Notes: generated by a model not told the origin, from the letters alone. 64,000 nucleotides of DNA from Pseudoxanthomonas broegbernensis (GCF_014202435.1 NZ_JACHGU010000004.1:207501-271500), one strand, 5' to 3'; counted from the stretch's first letter, positions 1 through 11,244 are shown. Translations and numbers: made by a program.

Positions 1-564
1 GAGCCGGCCATCGAGCAGGCGTTCGAACCAGCGCCGGCGCAGCCCCATATCGGGCAGTGCCTGCCTGATCCGCTGGCGATAGCGTCCGAACAGGGCCGCC
101 AGCGGGCCCAGGGCCGGATCCAGCAACGTTTCCATCTGCTCGCGCACGCGCCGCGCCAGCATCGGCGCTACGCCGCCCGAAGAGATGGCGATCACCAGCG
201 GGGACCGGTCCACGACTGCCGGCACCTGAAAGGTGGACAGGGCGGCATCGTCGACGACGTTGATCAGGCGCCTGCGCGTGCCCGCTTCGACAGCCAGGGC
301 GGCATTGAATGCGGTGTCGTCGGTGGCCGCGACCACCAGCCAGACCATCTCCAGCCAGGCGGGATCGAAGTCGCCGCCCAGGCGGTCGATGCGGCCGGCG
401 GCCAGCGCGGCGGCCACGTCCGGGTGAAGGATGGCGCGGGCATGCAGCCGCACCCGGGCACCGGCCTTGAGCAGGGCCGCGATCTTGCGCGCGGCGACCT
501 CGCCGCCCCCCACCACCAGGACGTCGCGCCCTTCGAGGTCGGCGAACAACGGATACAGGGCCAT
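1..564 (-). CDS. cysG: Siroheme synthase, N-terminal part (runs off the window)
   Basis: This is the N-terminal 188 residues of CysG, which in full length carries precorrin-2 dehydrogenase, sirohydrochlorin ferrochelatase and uroporphyrinogen-III methyltransferase activity and makes siroheme for sulfite and nitrite reductases. The protein starts [20 protein letters not shown] and has the NAD-binding glycine loop GGGEVAARK at about residues 19-27, then the dehydrogenase and dimerisation segments ([18 protein letters not shown]). The ATG at 564 lies at the usual distance before the first strand of the Rossmann fold. The methyltransferase half would lie beyond base 1, so a short CysG homologue with only the first domain cannot be excluded. 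hemH lies 133 bp upstream on the same strand. Confidence 0.9.
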   Translation of the reverse strand, partial: MALYPLFADLEGRDVLVVGGGEVAARKIAALLKAGARVRLHARAILHPDVAAALAAGRIDRLGGDFDPAWLEMVWLVVAATDDTAFNAALAVEAGTRRRLINVVDDAALSTFQVPAVVDRSPLVIAISSGGVAPMLARRVREQMETLLDPALGPLAALFGRYRQRIRQALPDMGLRRRWFERLLDGRL

Positions 565-697
565 GCCCCGAGGCTCCTTCGGGAATGAATACCCGGCATC
601 CTGTCGGTTGCAGGCCGGAATGTCGACGCCATCGGGCGTCGGCGTAGCGTGCAACGCAGGTTATGCACCGCCGGATGCCCCCTGCGGGTACTGCCCG

Positions 698-1678
698 CTA
701 CCGCGCGTCCGGGCCGCACTTGCCGCTGCCGGCGGCGCAGCGGGCAAGGCGCGCCAGTGCGTCGGCATGCCCGTCCGCGTCGTTGAGGCAGGGAATGTAG
801 CGAAGGCTCCCGCCCCTGGCGGCGAAGCGCTCGGCCAGGCCCAGCGCCACTTCCTCCAGGGTCTCGATGCAGTCGACCGCGAAGCCGGGGCAGACCACGT
901 CGAGTCGGCGTACGCCGGCATCGGCCAGGCGGTCGAGCTCGTCCTGGGTGGCCGGCTCGAGCCAGCGCTCGCGGCCGAAGCGCGACTGATAGGACAGCGA
1001 CCATCGCGCCGGCTCCAGCCCCAGCGCCGCCGCCACCGCGCCGGCGCTGCCCTGGCATCGCTGCGGGTACGGGTCGCCGGCGTCGGCCACGCGCTGCGGC
1101 AGGCCGTGGAAGGAGAACAGCAGGTGGTCGCCCTCGCCGTGCGCATCGCGGAACCGGGCGACCGAATCGGCCACCGCACCCACCCAGCCGGCATCGGTGG
1201 AGTAGTCCTCGATCAGGGTGACGTCCATGCCTCCGGTTTCCTCGGCCACCAGGTCGGCCACCGAGGCGGTGGTGGTGGTGGAGTACTGCGGGTACAGCGG
1301 CAGGACCACCAGCCGGCGCACGCCCGAGGCGCGCAATTCGCGCAGGGTCGCGCGCAGGGCAGGCTGGCCATAGCGCATGGCCGGCAGCACCCGCCAGTCG
1401 GGCAGGCGGGATTGCAGGGCCGACGCCAGCCGCAGGGTATGCACCAGCAGCGGCGAGCCTTCCTCCATCCACACCTTGGCGTAGTTGGCCGCCGAGCGCG
1501 GACCGCGCAGCGGGAGGATCAGGCCGTGCAGCAACGGCTTCCACAGCAGGGGCGGGATCGACACCACGCGCGGGTCGCCGAGGAACTCGGCCAGGTAGCG
1601 GCGGACGGCCGGCGCGGTCGGCGCCTCGGGCGTTCCCAGGTTGACCGCGACCAGCGCGGTATCGGCGATTTCATGCAT
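698..1678 (-). CDS. hemH: Ferrochelatase
   Basis: Ferrochelatase inserts Fe2+ into protoporphyrin IX, the last step of protoheme synthesis. At 326 residues it has the usual bacterial length. Family motifs are visible in order: VNLGTPEAP near the N-terminus, [25 protein letters not shown] with the conserved catalytic-region histidine, a [21 protein letters not shown] segment, and [14 protein letters not shown] near the C-terminus. The ATG at 1678 starts [13 protein letters not shown], directly before the first strand. It is followed by cysG on the same strand, which puts two tetrapyrrole metal-chelation genes side by side. It is divergent from the SYLF gene at 1820. Confidence 0.97.
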   Translation of the reverse strand: MHEIADTALVAVNLGTPEAPTAPAVRRYLAEFLGDPRVVSIPPLLWKPLLHGLILPLRGPRSAANYAKVWMEEGSPLLVHTLRLASALQSRLPDWRVLPAMRYGQPALRATLRELRASGVRRLVVLPLYPQYSTTTTASVADLVAEETGGMDVTLIEDYSTDAGWVGAVADSVARFRDAHGEGDHLLFSFHGLPQRVADAGDPYPQRCQGSAGAVAAALGLEPARWSLSYQSRFGRERWLEPATQDELDRLADAGVRRLDVVCPGFAVDCIETLEEVALGLAERFAARGGSLRYIPCLNDADGHADALARLARCAAGSGKCGPDAR

Positions 1679-1819
1679 GGCGCCATTCTGACAGACCCGA
1701 TGCGCCGGTCGCGCCGGCGGCCGGCGCGGCGCGGCCTCAGGCCCGATTCATTGCCCCGCGCCTAAGTTCGGAGGCATCGCTCGCCCTTAATCCTTGGTCA
1801 ACCGTCCGGAGCCCAAAGC

Positions 1820-2692
1820 ATGTCGATGTCGCGCCTGTCGAAACTCCTGCTGCCGCTGGCCCTGCTGTGCGTCGCCGGGCATGCCGTGGCCGGTCCAGAA
1901 GAGGACGATCGCGCCCGCAACGCGCTGCGGGTGCTGACCGAGATCCAGCAGATCCCCGAGCAGGCCATCCCGGACAAGCTGCTGGACGAGGCGCGCGGGA
2001 TCGTGGTGATCCCCGACACCATCAAGGCCGGCCTGGTGCTGGGCGGCCGCCGCGGCCATGGCCTGATGTCGGTCAAGGGCCAGGACGGCACCTGGTCCAA
2101 CCCGGTGTTCGTGAAGCTCACCGGCGCCAGCATCGGCTTCCAGGTCGGCCTGCAGTCCTCCGACGTGGTGCTGGTGTTCCGCAACGACCGGAGCCTGGAC
2201 AACATCGTCAACGGCAAGTTCACCCTGGGCGCGGACGCCAGCGTGGCCGCCGGGCCGGTGGGGCGTAATGCCGCCGCCGCCACCGATGGCCAGCTCAAGG
2301 CCGAGATCTGGTCGTGGTCGCGCGCGCGCGGCCTGTTCGCCGGCGTGGCCCTGGACGGGGCGGTGCTGCAGATCGACCGCGATGCGCAGGCGGCCGTGTA
2401 CGGGTCTCGCACCACTCCGCGAATGGTGTTCGAGGGCCGCGCCCAGAACGCGCCCAGCGCAGCGACGGTGGCGTTCCGCGACCAGCTCGAGGAGGCGACG
2501 TACAGCGCGCGCCTGGCCCGCGGCGGCGGTACCGCCGCCCGGGAGCCGGCGACGCAACCGCCGGTCGCTACGGCCCAGGGCGCGGCGACCCCGGCACCAG
2601 TACCGGCGACGGCCGAGCCGGCCGTCGGCCCGGCACCGACCCGCGGCTTCGAGCCGGTGGACGACACCGTGCACAGCGAGCCCCTGCCCTGA
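1820..2692 (+). CDS. Exported SYLF-domain (Ysc84-type) protein
   Basis: A 290-residue protein with an N-terminal signal peptide (about residues 1-24, ending AGHAVAG). The SYLF/Ysc84 domain covers about residues 40-215: IPDKLLDEARGIVVIPD, GLVLGGRRGHGLM, IGFQVGLQSSDVVLVF and a WSWSRARGLFAGVALDG segment. SYLF domains bind lipid or phosphoinositide in eukaryotes. In bacteria they are periplasmic or outer-membrane-associated and of unclear function. The C-terminal 70 residues are Ala/Pro-rich and look disordered. A GGAG site about 8 bases ahead supports the ATG at 1820. The tat operon follows 244 bp downstream. Confidence 0.85.
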   Translation: MSMSRLSKLLLPLALLCVAGHAVAGPEEDDRARNALRVLTEIQQIPEQAIPDKLLDEARGIVVIPDTIKAGLVLGGRRGHGLMSVKGQDGTWSNPVFVKLTGASIGFQVGLQSSDVVLVFRNDRSLDNIVNGKFTLGADASVAAGPVGRNAAAATDGQLKAEIWSWSRARGLFAGVALDGAVLQIDRDAQAAVYGSRTTPRMVFEGRAQNAPSAATVAFRDQLEEATYSARLARGGGTAAREPATQPPVATAQGAATPAPVPATAEPAVGPAPTRGFEPVDDTVHSEPLP

Positions 2693-2936
2693 TCGGGCCT
2701 GACCCGGCCGGCCACCGGCCTGCGCTATGCTGTACCTTGTCGCCGGACGACCGCCGATGGCGCCCAGGCCGGCATGGACACCACCGGCGGCTTCGGCACC
2801 GGGCACGGCCCATCGCCCTCGCTGCCGCCCGCCGTCGCATTGGCAACTTGACTTAACGAAGCGCGGTAACGGGACCGCGACGGCCGGCGCAGGACATGCG
2901 CGGTTTCGTTTTCCCGTCACGGCCAGGAGATGGATC

Positions 2937-3158
2937 ATGGGTTTCGGTAGCGCCTGGCATTGGATCGTCGTGCTGGTCATCGTGCTGCTGGTCTTCGGCA
3001 CCAAGCGGCTGCGCAACGCCGGCCGCGACCTGGGCGAGGCGGTGAAGGGCTTCAAGGACGGCATGCGCGACCCGGAGAAGCCGGCCGGCCAGCTCGGCGA
3101 CGAGCGCAGCGCCGAGTCGTCGCAGAACGAGTCCGAGCGCGACCGCTCCCAGCACTGA
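2937..3158 (+). CDS. tatA: Twin-arginine translocase subunit TatA
   Basis: TatA oligomerises to form the pore of the Tat system, which exports folded proteins. The 73-residue product has one N-terminal membrane helix ([12 protein letters not shown], residues 8-20), then the hallmark hinge [20 protein letters not shown], an amphipathic helix and a short charged tail. The reading frame is open far upstream. The ATG at 2937 is chosen because AGGAG lies 7 bases ahead (2925-2929) and the hydrophobic helix begins directly after it. It leads the tatABC operon, with tatB 21 bp downstream. Confidence 0.95.
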   Translation: MGFGSAWHWIVVLVIVLLVFGTKRLRNAGRDLGEAVKGFKDGMRDPEKPAGQLGDERSAESSQNESERDRSQH

Positions 3159-3179
3159 TCCGTCGGCGGCAGCGCGCGG

Positions 3180-3554
3180 ATGTTCGACATCGGCTTCGGC
3201 GAACTGCTGCTGATCGCGGTGGTCGCCCTCGTGGTCCTGGGCCCTGAGCGGCTGCCCAAGGCGGCGCGCTTTGCCGGGCTGTGGGTGCGGCGCGCGCGCG
3301 CGCAGTGGTATTCGGTCAAGGCCGAACTGGAGCGCGAACTGCAGGCGGACGAACTCAAGCGCAGCCTGCAGGAAACGCAGGCCGCATTGCGCCAGGCGCA
3401 GGCCCGGCTGAGCGAAGACGCCGAAGGCGCCCGCCAGGGGCTGGAAACCCTGCGCCGCCAGGTCGAGGACGCTGCCCCGCCGGCACCGGCGGAAGAGGAT
3501 GTGCCGGCGCAGCGCGCGGAAGGCGAGGAAGGCGATGAACCGCGCCAGCCCTGA
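3180..3554 (+). CDS. tatB: Twin-arginine translocase subunit TatB
   Basis: TatB forms the signal-peptide receptor complex with TatC. The 124-residue product starts MFDIGFGELLLIAVVALVVL, which holds the conserved glutamate in the N-terminal helix. It is followed by GPERLPKAARFAGLWVRRAR and a long charged helical tail rich in Glu, Gln and Arg (residues 35-95). That length and tail distinguish it from TatA. The end overlaps the start of tatC by 20 bases, which suggests coupled translation. Confidence 0.95.
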   Translation: MFDIGFGELLLIAVVALVVLGPERLPKAARFAGLWVRRARAQWYSVKAELERELQADELKRSLQETQAALRQAQARLSEDAEGARQGLETLRRQVEDAAPPAPAEEDVPAQRAEGEEGDEPRQP

Positions 3555-4275
3555 CCCGGACGCCGAAAGCAGCCTGATGGAGCACCTGCTGGAGCTGCGC
3601 TCGCGGCTGATGCGGGCGCTGGCCGGGCTGGTGCTGGCGCTGCTGGCGCTGCTGCCGTTCGCCAACCGCCTCTACGCCTGGCTGGCCGCACCGCTGCTGG
3701 ACAAGCTGCCGGCCGGGGGCCAGTTGATCGCGGTGGAGGTGGCCTCGCCGTTCTTCACCCCGATCAAGCTCGCCTTCTTCGCCGCCTTGCTGCTCTCGGC
3801 GCCATGGCTGCTGTACCAGGCCTGGGCGTTCGTCGCGCCGGGCCTGTACCGGCGGGAGAAGCGGCTGGCGGTGCCGCTGCTGGTCTCGGCGGTGGCGCTG
3901 TTCTACACCGGCTGCGCGTTCGCCTTCTTCGTGGTGCTGCCCTCGGTGTTCGCCTTCCTGGCCGCGATCAAGCCCGATGGCGTGGCAATCATGACCGACA
4001 TCAACGCCTACCTGGATTTCGTGCTGGTGATCTTCCTGGCCTTCGGCGCCAGCTTCGAGCTGCCGGTGGCACTGGTGATCCTGGTGCTGCTGGGCTGGGT
4101 GACGCCGCAGCAACTGCAGGCCGGCCGCGGCTACGCGATCGTCGGCATCTTCGTCCTGGCCGCGGTGATCACGCCGCCGGACGTGATCTCGCAATTGCTG
4201 CTGGCGATCCCGATGTGCCTGCTGTACGAAGCCGGCATCCTGGCGGCGAAGCTGATCGACCGGCGCGGCCGGTGA
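3535..4275 (+). CDS. tatC: Twin-arginine translocase subunit TatC
   Basis: TatC is the six-helix inner-membrane protein that recognises the twin-arginine signal peptide. The 246-residue product has MEHLLELRSRL in the cytosolic N-terminus (the signal-binding region), then six hydrophobic segments. FGASFELPV and ITPPDVISQ are the conserved motifs of helices 4-6. The frame is open a further 12 codons upstream. The ATG at 3535 is chosen because a GAGGAAG site lies just ahead and the known motif falls at the usual position. It is the last gene of the operon and converges on the membrane-protein gene at 4454. Confidence 0.95.
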   Translation: MNRASPDPDAESSLMEHLLELRSRLMRALAGLVLALLALLPFANRLYAWLAAPLLDKLPAGGQLIAVEVASPFFTPIKLAFFAALLLSAPWLLYQAWAFVAPGLYRREKRLAVPLLVSAVALFYTGCAFAFFVVLPSVFAFLAAIKPDGVAIMTDINAYLDFVLVIFLAFGASFELPVALVILVLLGWVTPQQLQAGRGYAIVGIFVLAAVITPPDVISQLLLAIPMCLLYEAGILAAKLIDRRGR

Positions 4276-4453
4276 AGCCTGCGCCGGCCCGCCCGACGGC
4301 ACTCTGAGTGCCGCGCCCGGCCTGTCACGCCCGTGCGGAAAATCGGGAGGCGCCGGGGCTGGAACCTTCGGCGGCGCGACGCGGCCGGGCAGACGCCCCG
4401 CATGGCAAAGCGAACCGCCGGCCGTCGCCAACCAAGGGAAAGTACGCGACCCC

Positions 4454-5353
4454 TCAGGCCTCGATGCGGCCGCTGGCCGCATCGGGCGCCGGTGGCGACG
4501 CCGCTGCCGAGGGCGGAAACAACTGGCCCCACGCGGTCAGCACCGCCCCGGCCAGCAGCGGCATCACCGCCGCCATCAGCAGCAACTGCGCCAGCCACGC
4601 GGCCAGTACCGGCCCGACCAGCGCCTGCACCACGAGCATCACCAGCAGCACCGCGAAATAGATCGCGAACAGCGCGATCCAGGCCAGCAGGAAGAACACC
4701 AGCATGGCGGGCAGGTTGAGCATGCACGCGCGCAGGCTGTCGCCCATCGCCGCCAGCCCGCCGCGGCCGTCGAACACGATCCGCGGCACCGACACGAACA
4801 CGGTCATGGCCACCAGCACCGCGGCCGACACGCCCAGCAGCAGCCACAGCAGGATGCGGCCGGCCGGGAGGCCGGCGACCAGGGCCTGGACCTGCTCGGG
4901 CGTGGGCTGGGCACCGGAACGGGCCAGGGCATTGAGCTCCTCGCTGGCCGCGTACAGCTCCTGCAGGTGCTGCGGCCCGACCATCACCAGCAGCAGCACG
5001 CCCAGGACCAGGCCGGCGGCCAATTGCGGCAGCAGGGTGGCCAGCAGCCGCGGCGCGCAGTCGGGGCGCAGGCCCTGCAGCAAATGGCCGGGCTGCGCCG
5101 GCCGCTCCTGCGCCACCTCGCGCACGGCCCAGACCAGGCCGGCGAACAGCAGCGGCCCGGCCAGCGCCAGCAGCAACTGCAGGCCGGCGGCCAGCGCCGG
5201 CACCGCCAGGGCGAAGGCCAGCACCAGCGCGCCGAGCACGCCCCACAGCGCGCCAAGCGTGCCCAGCGCCAGCGGCGCCCGCCGCAACAGGGCGAAGCCG
5301 CCCAGCAGCCATTCCGCGCCGGCCGAGGCCGGCAGCCTGCGAATCGTGTCCAT
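4454..5353 (-). CDS. BPSS1780-type integral membrane protein
   Basis: A 299-residue protein starting [20 protein letters not shown], with about six hydrophobic segments at roughly residues 28-60, 65-85, 105-130, 165-195, 215-245 and 250-275. The opening (a WLLxGFxLLRRxP-type segment before a first pair of helices) resembles the BPSS1780 family of uncharacterised inner-membrane proteins. No catalytic motif is apparent. The last 20 residues are Pro/Ala/Ser-rich. The reading frame is open well upstream, but the upstream translation is basic and low-complexity, so the ATG at 5353 is preferred. Function is unknown. Confidence 0.75.
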   Translation of the reverse strand: MDTIRRLPASAGAEWLLGGFALLRRAPLALGTLGALWGVLGALVLAFALAVPALAAGLQLLLALAGPLLFAGLVWAVREVAQERPAQPGHLLQGLRPDCAPRLLATLLPQLAAGLVLGVLLLVMVGPQHLQELYAASEELNALARSGAQPTPEQVQALVAGLPAGRILLWLLLGVSAAVLVAMTVFVSVPRIVFDGRGGLAAMGDSLRACMLNLPAMLVFFLLAWIALFAIYFAVLLVMLVVQALVGPVLAAWLAQLLLMAAVMPLLAGAVLTAWGQLFPPSAAASPPAPDAASGRIEA

Positions 5354-5471
5354 TCCGGTTCCGATGGTGCGCCGTGGAGAGGCGCGGGTGGTGCGGATCG
5401 AGGGGTGGGGTGCGTGCGGCGGGAGCCGGCGCCCGGCGATTATCGGCGATCCGGGCGCCCGGCGGCGGCGT

Positions 5472-6221
5472 TCACGCCGGGCCCGGACGCCCGGCGGTGC
5501 CGCGGGCGTGCTGGACGAACCGGCGCAGCAACTGGCGGGCCTGGGGTGCGGCGCTGACTTCGCGGGCGACCGTGCGCGGGCAGCGGCCGTGCCGGCGCAG
5601 GCAGTCGGCGCGGGCGTTGACGTAGCCGCGCATGTGGTGGGTGGCGAATTCCGGGTGGAACTGCATGCCCCAGGCGTTGGCGCCCCAGCGGAAGGCGTGG
5701 CACTGGTCCTGCTCGGAGCGGGCCAGCACCGTGGCGCCCTGCGGCGGCCGCAGCACGGTCTGCAGGTGGGTGGCATGGGCGGCGAAGCGCGAAGGCATGG
5801 CTGCGAACAACGGGTCCTCGAACGCCGGCGGGTGCAGGTCGATGAACACCGTCCCCGACTCGCGCCCGGCCGGGTTGTAGTCCACCTGGCCGCCCAGGGC
5901 GTGGGCCAGCAACTGGTGGCCGTAGCAGATGCCCAGCAGCGGCATGCCCGACTGCGCCGCCTCGCGCAGCCAGCCGGCGGTGGATTCGCTCCACTCGGCG
6001 CGGTCGGTGACGAAGGCGGCCGAGCCGGTGACGATCACCCCGGCCAGTCCGTCCGCCACCGGCAGCGGCTCCCCGCGCTCGGCATTGACCTCCACCACCT
6101 CGCGTGCCGACAGCCCCGCGGCCACCCGGATCCAGTGCGGGAAACGCCCGTAGCGCTTGAGGCTGTCCACCGGCTGGCCGGTCTCGACGATCAGGAAGGG
6201 CGCGCGACGGGCGGCGTTCAC
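5472..6221 (-). CDS. Class I glutamine amidotransferase (GMP-synthase-like)
   Basis: A stand-alone class I glutamine amidotransferase of 249 residues. The nucleophile elbow [17 protein letters not shown] carries the catalytic cysteine, and WGMQFHPEF carries the His and Glu that complete the triad. The N-terminus [10 protein letters not shown] is typical of GuaA-like free-standing members that hydrolyse glutamine for an unknown acceptor. The GTG at 6221 is chosen because no in-frame ATG lies near and it puts the first strand at the usual distance from the N-terminus. The ribosome site is weak. It is divergent from glyQ, with 87 bp between the starts. Confidence 0.85.
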   Translation of the reverse strand: MNAARRAPFLIVETGQPVDSLKRYGRFPHWIRVAAGLSAREVVEVNAERGEPLPVADGLAGVIVTGSAAFVTDRAEWSESTAGWLREAAQSGMPLLGICYGHQLLAHALGGQVDYNPAGRESGTVFIDLHPPAFEDPLFAAMPSRFAAHATHLQTVLRPPQGATVLARSEQDQCHAFRWGANAWGMQFHPEFATHHMRGYVNARADCLRRHGRCPRTVAREVSAAPQARQLLRRFVQHARGTAGRPGPA

Positions 6222-6278
6222 GGGGCGGTACTGGGCCTGCGAAAGGGCGGAAAACCCGCATGGGGCGGGGCTGCGTCC

Positions 6279-6284
6279 TATACT
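6279..6284 (+). promoter_or_regulatory. Putative -10 element for glyQ-glyS
   Basis: TATACT, 25 bases ahead of the glyQ start, matches five of six bases of the sigma-70 -10 consensus. No good -35 hexamer lies 17 bases upstream. It sits in the 87-bp gap between glyQ and the divergent amidotransferase gene. Confidence 0.4.
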
Positions 6285-6308
6285 AGCCCGCTTTTCCGCA
6301 CTGCAAAA

Positions 6309-7214
<906 letters not shown>

Positions 7215-7219
7215 TCCGG

Positions 7220-7243
7220 CCGGCTCCCATGCGCGGGAGCCGG
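7220..7243. repeat. Inverted repeat in the glyQ-glyS gap (REP-like)
   Basis: CCGGCTCCC and GGGAGCCGG form a perfect 9-bp stem around a 6-base loop, 5 bases after the glyQ stop. There is no T-tract, so it is more likely a REP-type element or mRNA stabiliser between the two subunit genes than a terminator. Its GCCGGCTCC core is shared with the element at 32776. Confidence 0.6.
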
Positions 7244-7317
7244 TGCGCCTGGGCCGGCGGACCCGCGTCCGCTCCCACCCGCGCCGCAGCGGGGAAACAC
7301 GAGGACAAGGTACGGCA

Positions 7318-9525
7318 ATGAGCGAACGCAAATCCCTGCTGGTCGAACTGGGCACCGAGGAGCTGCCGGTCAAGGCGCTTCCAGGCCTGGCCCAGGCCTT
7401 CTTCGACGGCGTGGCCGCCGGGCTGGACAAGCGCGGCATCGGCGTCGAGCGCGGCGATGCGCGCCCGCTGCATACCCCGCGCCGCCTGGCGGTGCTGCTG
7501 CCGGCGGTGGACACGGTGCAGCCGGAGCAGCGCAGCGAAACGCTCGGCCCCTACGTGAACGCCGCCCTCGATGCCGAGGGCCGGCCGACCCGCGCGCTGG
7601 AAGGCTTCGCGGCCAAGGCCGGGGTCGCATGGTCGGCGCTGGAGCGCATCACCGACGCCAAGGGCGAGCGCTTCGTCCACCGCGCGGTGGCGCCGGGCGC
7701 GCGCACCGCCGACCTGTTGCCGGAAATCGTCGCGGAAGCGCTGGCCGGCATGCCGATTCCCAAGCCGATGCGCTGGGGCGGCCACGACTACGCCTTCGCC
7801 CGCCCGGTGCACTGGTTGGTGCTGCTGCTGGGCGAGGACGTGGTCGATGCCTCCGTGCTGGGGGTGGCGTCCGGCCGGACCAGCCGCGGCCACCGCTTCG
7901 AGCACGACCGGCCGGTACCGATCGGCCGGCCGGAGGACTATGTCGATGCGCTGCGCGAGGCGCGCGTGCTGGTCGACCCGGCCGAGCGCCGCGCCCGGAT
8001 CGTGGCCGAGGCCGAACAGGCGGCGCGCCAGGCCGGCGGCGGCGCGCGGATCACCGACGACAACCTCGAACAGGTGGTATGCCTGACCGAATGGCCGGCG
8101 GCGGTGCTGTGCGGCTTCGAGCGCGACTTCCTGGCCGTGCCCCAGGAAGCGCTGATCGAGACCATGGAGGTCAACCAGAAGTTCTTCCCGGTGCTGGACG
8201 GGACCGGCAGGCTGACCGAGCGCTTCATCGGCATCGCCAACATCCAGTCGCGCGACGTGGCCGAGGTGCGCAAGGGCTACGAGCGGGTGATCCGCCCGCG
8301 CTTCGCCGATGCGCGCTTCTTCTTCGACGAGGACCTCAAGCAGGGCCTGGCCTCGATGGGCGAGGGGCTGAAGACCGTCACCTACCAGGCCAAGCTGGGG
8401 ACCGTCGCCGACAAGGTCGCGCGCGTGGCCGCGCTGGCGCAAGCCGTCGCCGCGCAGGCCGGGGTCGACCCGGCGCAGGCGCGCCGCGCCGCCGGGCTGG
8501 CCAAGAACGACCTGCAGTCGCGCATGGTCAACGAGTTCCCGGAACTGCAGGGCATCGCCGGCCGCCACTACGCGCTGGCCGCCGGCGAGCCGGCGGCGAT
8601 CGCGCTGGCGATCGACGAGGCCTACCGGCCGCGCTTCTCCGGCGACGACATCGCCGCCTCGCCGCTGGGCAAGGTGCTGGCGATCGCCGAGCGGCTGGAC
8701 GCGCTGGCCAGCGGCTTCGCCGCGGGCCTGAAGCCGACCGGCAACAAGGACCCGTTCGCGCTGCGGCGCAACGCGCTGGGCCTGGCGCGGACGGTGATCG
8801 AAAGCGGGTACGACCTGGACATCCGCAAGCTGGTCTTCAACGCCTGCCTGGGCGCGAACGCCTCCATCGAGACGGTGAAGGCCAGGATCGAGTTCGTCGA
8901 ACGGATGAAGCTCCTGGAAACCCTGGCCGGCATGTACGGCCGGGCGGACTCGGGACAGGTCGGCGGGCTGGGCGCCGACCAGATCCAGGTCCGCTTCCCC
9001 ACCGCCGACGAGGTCGGGGAACTCTACGACTTCATCCTCGACCGCCTGCGCGGCTACTACGCCGACAGGGGCGTGCCGCCCGCGCACTTCCATGCGGTGG
9101 CCGAGCTCAAGCCGGCCTCGCTGGCCGACTTCGACACCCGCATCGACGCGCTGCGCACCTTCGCCGCATTGCCGGAGGCCGAGGCGCTGGCCGCGGCCAA
9201 CAAGCGCATCGGCAACATCCTGAAGAAGGCCGACATCGCCATCCCGGCGATGGAAGACGCCGCGCTGCTGGCCGAACCGGCCGAGCGCGCCCTGGCCGAG
9301 GCGGTGGCCGCGGCGCTGGACGACACCGCCGCCGCACTGCACCAGCGCGACTACGTGCGCGTGCTGGAACGGCTGGCCCGGGTACGCCCGCAGGTGGACG
9401 CGTTCTTCGACCAGGTGATGGTCAATGCCGAGGACCCGGCCCTGCGCGCCAATCGCCTGGCCCTGCTCCGGCGCCTGGCCGAGCGCTTCCGCGCGGTGGC
9501 GGCGGTGGAGCACCTGTCGGCCTGA
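7318..9525 (+). CDS. glyS: Glycyl-tRNA synthetase beta subunit
   Basis: The beta subunit of glycyl-tRNA synthetase binds the tRNA. The 735-residue product begins [21 protein letters not shown], the family's conserved opening. It carries [27 protein letters not shown], the HD-like segment [35 protein letters not shown] and [20 protein letters not shown], with a DALR-type anticodon-binding region at the C-terminus. The frame is open upstream to 7243, but the ATG at 7318 matches the conserved N-terminus. It is slightly longer than the ~690-residue E. coli protein. Confidence 0.97.
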   Translation: MSERKSLLVELGTEELPVKALPGLAQAFFDGVAAGLDKRGIGVERGDARPLHTPRRLAVLLPAVDTVQPEQRSETLGPYVNAALDAEGRPTRALEGFAAKAGVAWSALERITDAKGERFVHRAVAPGARTADLLPEIVAEALAGMPIPKPMRWGGHDYAFARPVHWLVLLLGEDVVDASVLGVASGRTSRGHRFEHDRPVPIGRPEDYVDALREARVLVDPAERRARIVAEAEQAARQAGGGARITDDNLEQVVCLTEWPAAVLCGFERDFLAVPQEALIETMEVNQKFFPVLDGTGRLTERFIGIANIQSRDVAEVRKGYERVIRPRFADARFFFDEDLKQGLASMGEGLKTVTYQAKLGTVADKVARVAALAQAVAAQAGVDPAQARRAAGLAKNDLQSRMVNEFPELQGIAGRHYALAAGEPAAIALAIDEAYRPRFSGDDIAASPLGKVLAIAERLDALASGFAAGLKPTGNKDPFALRRNALGLARTVIESGYDLDIRKLVFNACLGANASIETVKARIEFVERMKLLETLAGMYGRADSGQVGGLGADQIQVRFPTADEVGELYDFILDRLRGYYADRGVPPAHFHAVAELKPASLADFDTRIDALRTFAALPEAEALAAANKRIGNILKKADIAIPAMEDAALLAEPAERALAEAVAAALDDTAAALHQRDYVRVLERLARVRPQVDAFFDQVMVNAEDPALRANRLALLRRLAERFRAVAAVEHLSA

Positions 9526-9533
9526 CCGCAACG

Positions 9534-9572
9534 GCGGATTTTCCGGCGCCGTCACCCGCGCCGGGAATCCGC
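9534..9572. repeat. Imperfect inverted repeat after glyS
   Basis: GCGGATT-TT-CCGGCGC pairs with GCGCCGG-G-AATCCGC in two 7-bp helices flanking a small internal loop, with an 8-base apical loop. It lies 9 bases after the glyS stop. No T-tract follows on either strand. A related half-element (GCGGATTCCGGCGCC) occurs near 35150 after the S46 peptidase gene, which points to a dispersed REP-like sequence. Confidence 0.5.
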
Positions 9573-9677
9573 ATGCCGGCCCGCCGACGCCACGCTCAAC
9601 GGCGCCGGCATCATCGGGATGTGTGATCGGAGCGGGTGCGCCGCCTTGTCCGGCCCGGCACGCGCCGTCGCGGCCGC

Positions 9678-11096
9678 TCAGCCGGTGGCCGCGCACCGCG
9701 GGAGCCGGATCCGGAAGGTGCTGCCCCGGCCGGGCGCGCTCTCGGCCTCCAGCCCGCCGCCGGAAGCCTCCACCAGGTTGCGCGCCACCGCCAGGCCCAG
9801 GCCGGTGCCCACGCCGCTCGGCTTGGTGGTGAAGAACGGCTCGAAGCAGCGCGCCAGGGTCCGCGCGTCCATGCCGGTGCCGGTATCGGCGGCCTCGATC
9901 AGCACCCAGCCGTGCGCGTCGGCCGCCTTCGCCGCCGGTTCCTCGTGCAGCGACAGCCGGAACCGGCCGCCGCCGGGCATGGCCTGGTCGGCATTGCTGG
10001 CCAGGGTGAGCACGATCAGTTCCAGTTGCGCCCGGTCGAACCGCACCGGCAGCGGCGCCTGCCCGGCCACACCCGCCTCCAGCTCCAGCACCACTCCCGG
10101 ATGGAACAACTGGCGGAGCATGGACTCCATCCCCGCCAGCGCCCGGCGGGCGTCGAACACCGTCAACTGGGTGGCCTCGTGGCGGCTGAAATCCAGCAGC
10201 CTGCGCGTGACCGCGGTGGCGCGGCGCGCGGCCGCTTCGGCGCCGAGCAGCGCTTGCCGCATCTGCTCGGGGTCGTCGCTGCGCTGCCCGCGCTGCGCGT
10301 AGCCCACCACCAGGCTGAGCAGGTGGTTGAAGTCGTGCGCCACGCCGCTGGCCAGGCGGCCCACCACCTCCATTTTCTGCGCGTGCACCAATTGCTCGCG
10401 CGAGCGCTCGCCCTCCTGCATTTCCAGTTGCAGCAGGTCGCGCACGCGCGCCAGGCGGTCGTTGCGGCGGCGCAGCGCGATCGCGCTCTCGCGCTGCGCG
10501 GCGACGGTGCGGTCCAGGATCACCGCGATCGAGAGCAGGCCGATCAGGGTGATCAGGGCCATGCCGAAAACCTGCCGGCCCATGATCGGATCGAAGAAGA
10601 ACCGCGCCGCCTCCCACCACGCGCCCATCACGATCACCAGCGCCGTGGCCGCCGTCGACGCCCACAGCGCGCGATGGCCCAGCAGCAGTCCCGCCACCAG
10701 CACCGGGCAGATCTGGGTCAACTGCGAGCCGACCTGGACGCTCAGGCCCCAGCGCAGGTGCGAATAGGCCAGCATCCCCAGGGTGGTGGCGATGAACACC
10801 CATGCGGCCGACCGGAAATGGCCGCGCCGCGCCGCCAGCAGGCAGGCCACGACCACCAGCGTGTTGACCGCCGACAGGACCACCGCGGCCGGGGCCGGCA
10901 CGTAGCCGGCCTGTGCCTGGAAGGCGCCCAGCAGCACCAGCGGCTGATAGACGGCCATGAACCCCAGCACGATGCGCAGGGTGGACGCGTTGCGTCGCTC
11001 GATCGCATCGGCCGCCCGCGCGCCGACGGCCGGCGCACGGCTCAGGCCCGCCCGGGGCGGGGCGCCGGCACGGCGAAAACGGGGATTGGCTGGCAT
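9678..11096 (-). CDS. Membrane sensor histidine kinase
   Basis: A 472-residue orphan sensor kinase. Residues about 40-195 hold roughly six hydrophobic segments and no PAS or HAMP domain, so the sensor is a membrane-embedded module. The HisKA domain has the H-box VGRLASGVAHDFNH with the phospho-acceptor His near residue 254. The HATPase domain follows with ASNADQAMPGGG (N-box), DTGTGM (G1), FEPFFTTK (F-box) and GTGLGLAV (G2). There is no receiver domain. The ATG at 11096 has GAGGT 9 bases ahead. An ATG at 11141, preceded by a G-run, would add 15 residues. It is divergent from the diguanylate cyclase at 11245, and no response regulator is adjacent. Confidence 0.9.
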   Translation of the reverse strand: MPANPRFRRAGAPPRAGLSRAPAVGARAADAIERRNASTLRIVLGFMAVYQPLVLLGAFQAQAGYVPAPAAVVLSAVNTLVVVACLLAARRGHFRSAAWVFIATTLGMLAYSHLRWGLSVQVGSQLTQICPVLVAGLLLGHRALWASTAATALVIVMGAWWEAARFFFDPIMGRQVFGMALITLIGLLSIAVILDRTVAAQRESAIALRRRNDRLARVRDLLQLEMQEGERSREQLVHAQKMEVVGRLASGVAHDFNHLLSLVVGYAQRGQRSDDPEQMRQALLGAEAAARRATAVTRRLLDFSRHEATQLTVFDARRALAGMESMLRQLFHPGVVLELEAGVAGQAPLPVRFDRAQLELIVLTLASNADQAMPGGGRFRLSLHEEPAAKAADAHGWVLIEAADTGTGMDARTLARCFEPFFTTKPSGVGTGLGLAVARNLVEASGGGLEAESAPGRGSTFRIRLPRCAATG

Positions 11097-11244
11097 GCGC
11101 GAAAGACCTCGATCGAACCCTGACGGAACCACGGCGCTCATCCCCCCGCGCCTGCACGGCGGGCCGGGATGCGAAGATAACGTTTCCAGCGGCGCCTGCC
11201 TGGCGCCGCAACGCTGCACCGTTGGCTCATTCCCGGGGATCCCC

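Noticed and set aside
2862-2879. CGCGGT-AACGGG-ACCGCG dyad ahead of tatA, containing GGTAACGGGACC
   Set aside because: It shares the GGTAACG half-site but lacks the second half of the mannoside operator and lies far from that locus. A chance match is likely.
5354-5471. Extended N-terminus for the membrane protein at 4454 (frame open to 5776)
   Set aside because: The added 140 residues are basic and low-complexity and overlap the amidotransferase gene end. The ATG at 5353 gives a normal membrane protein.
6222-6308. Possible glycine riboswitch or T-box ahead of glyQ
   Set aside because: The leader between the -10 element and the ATG is under 25 bases and has no structured domain.
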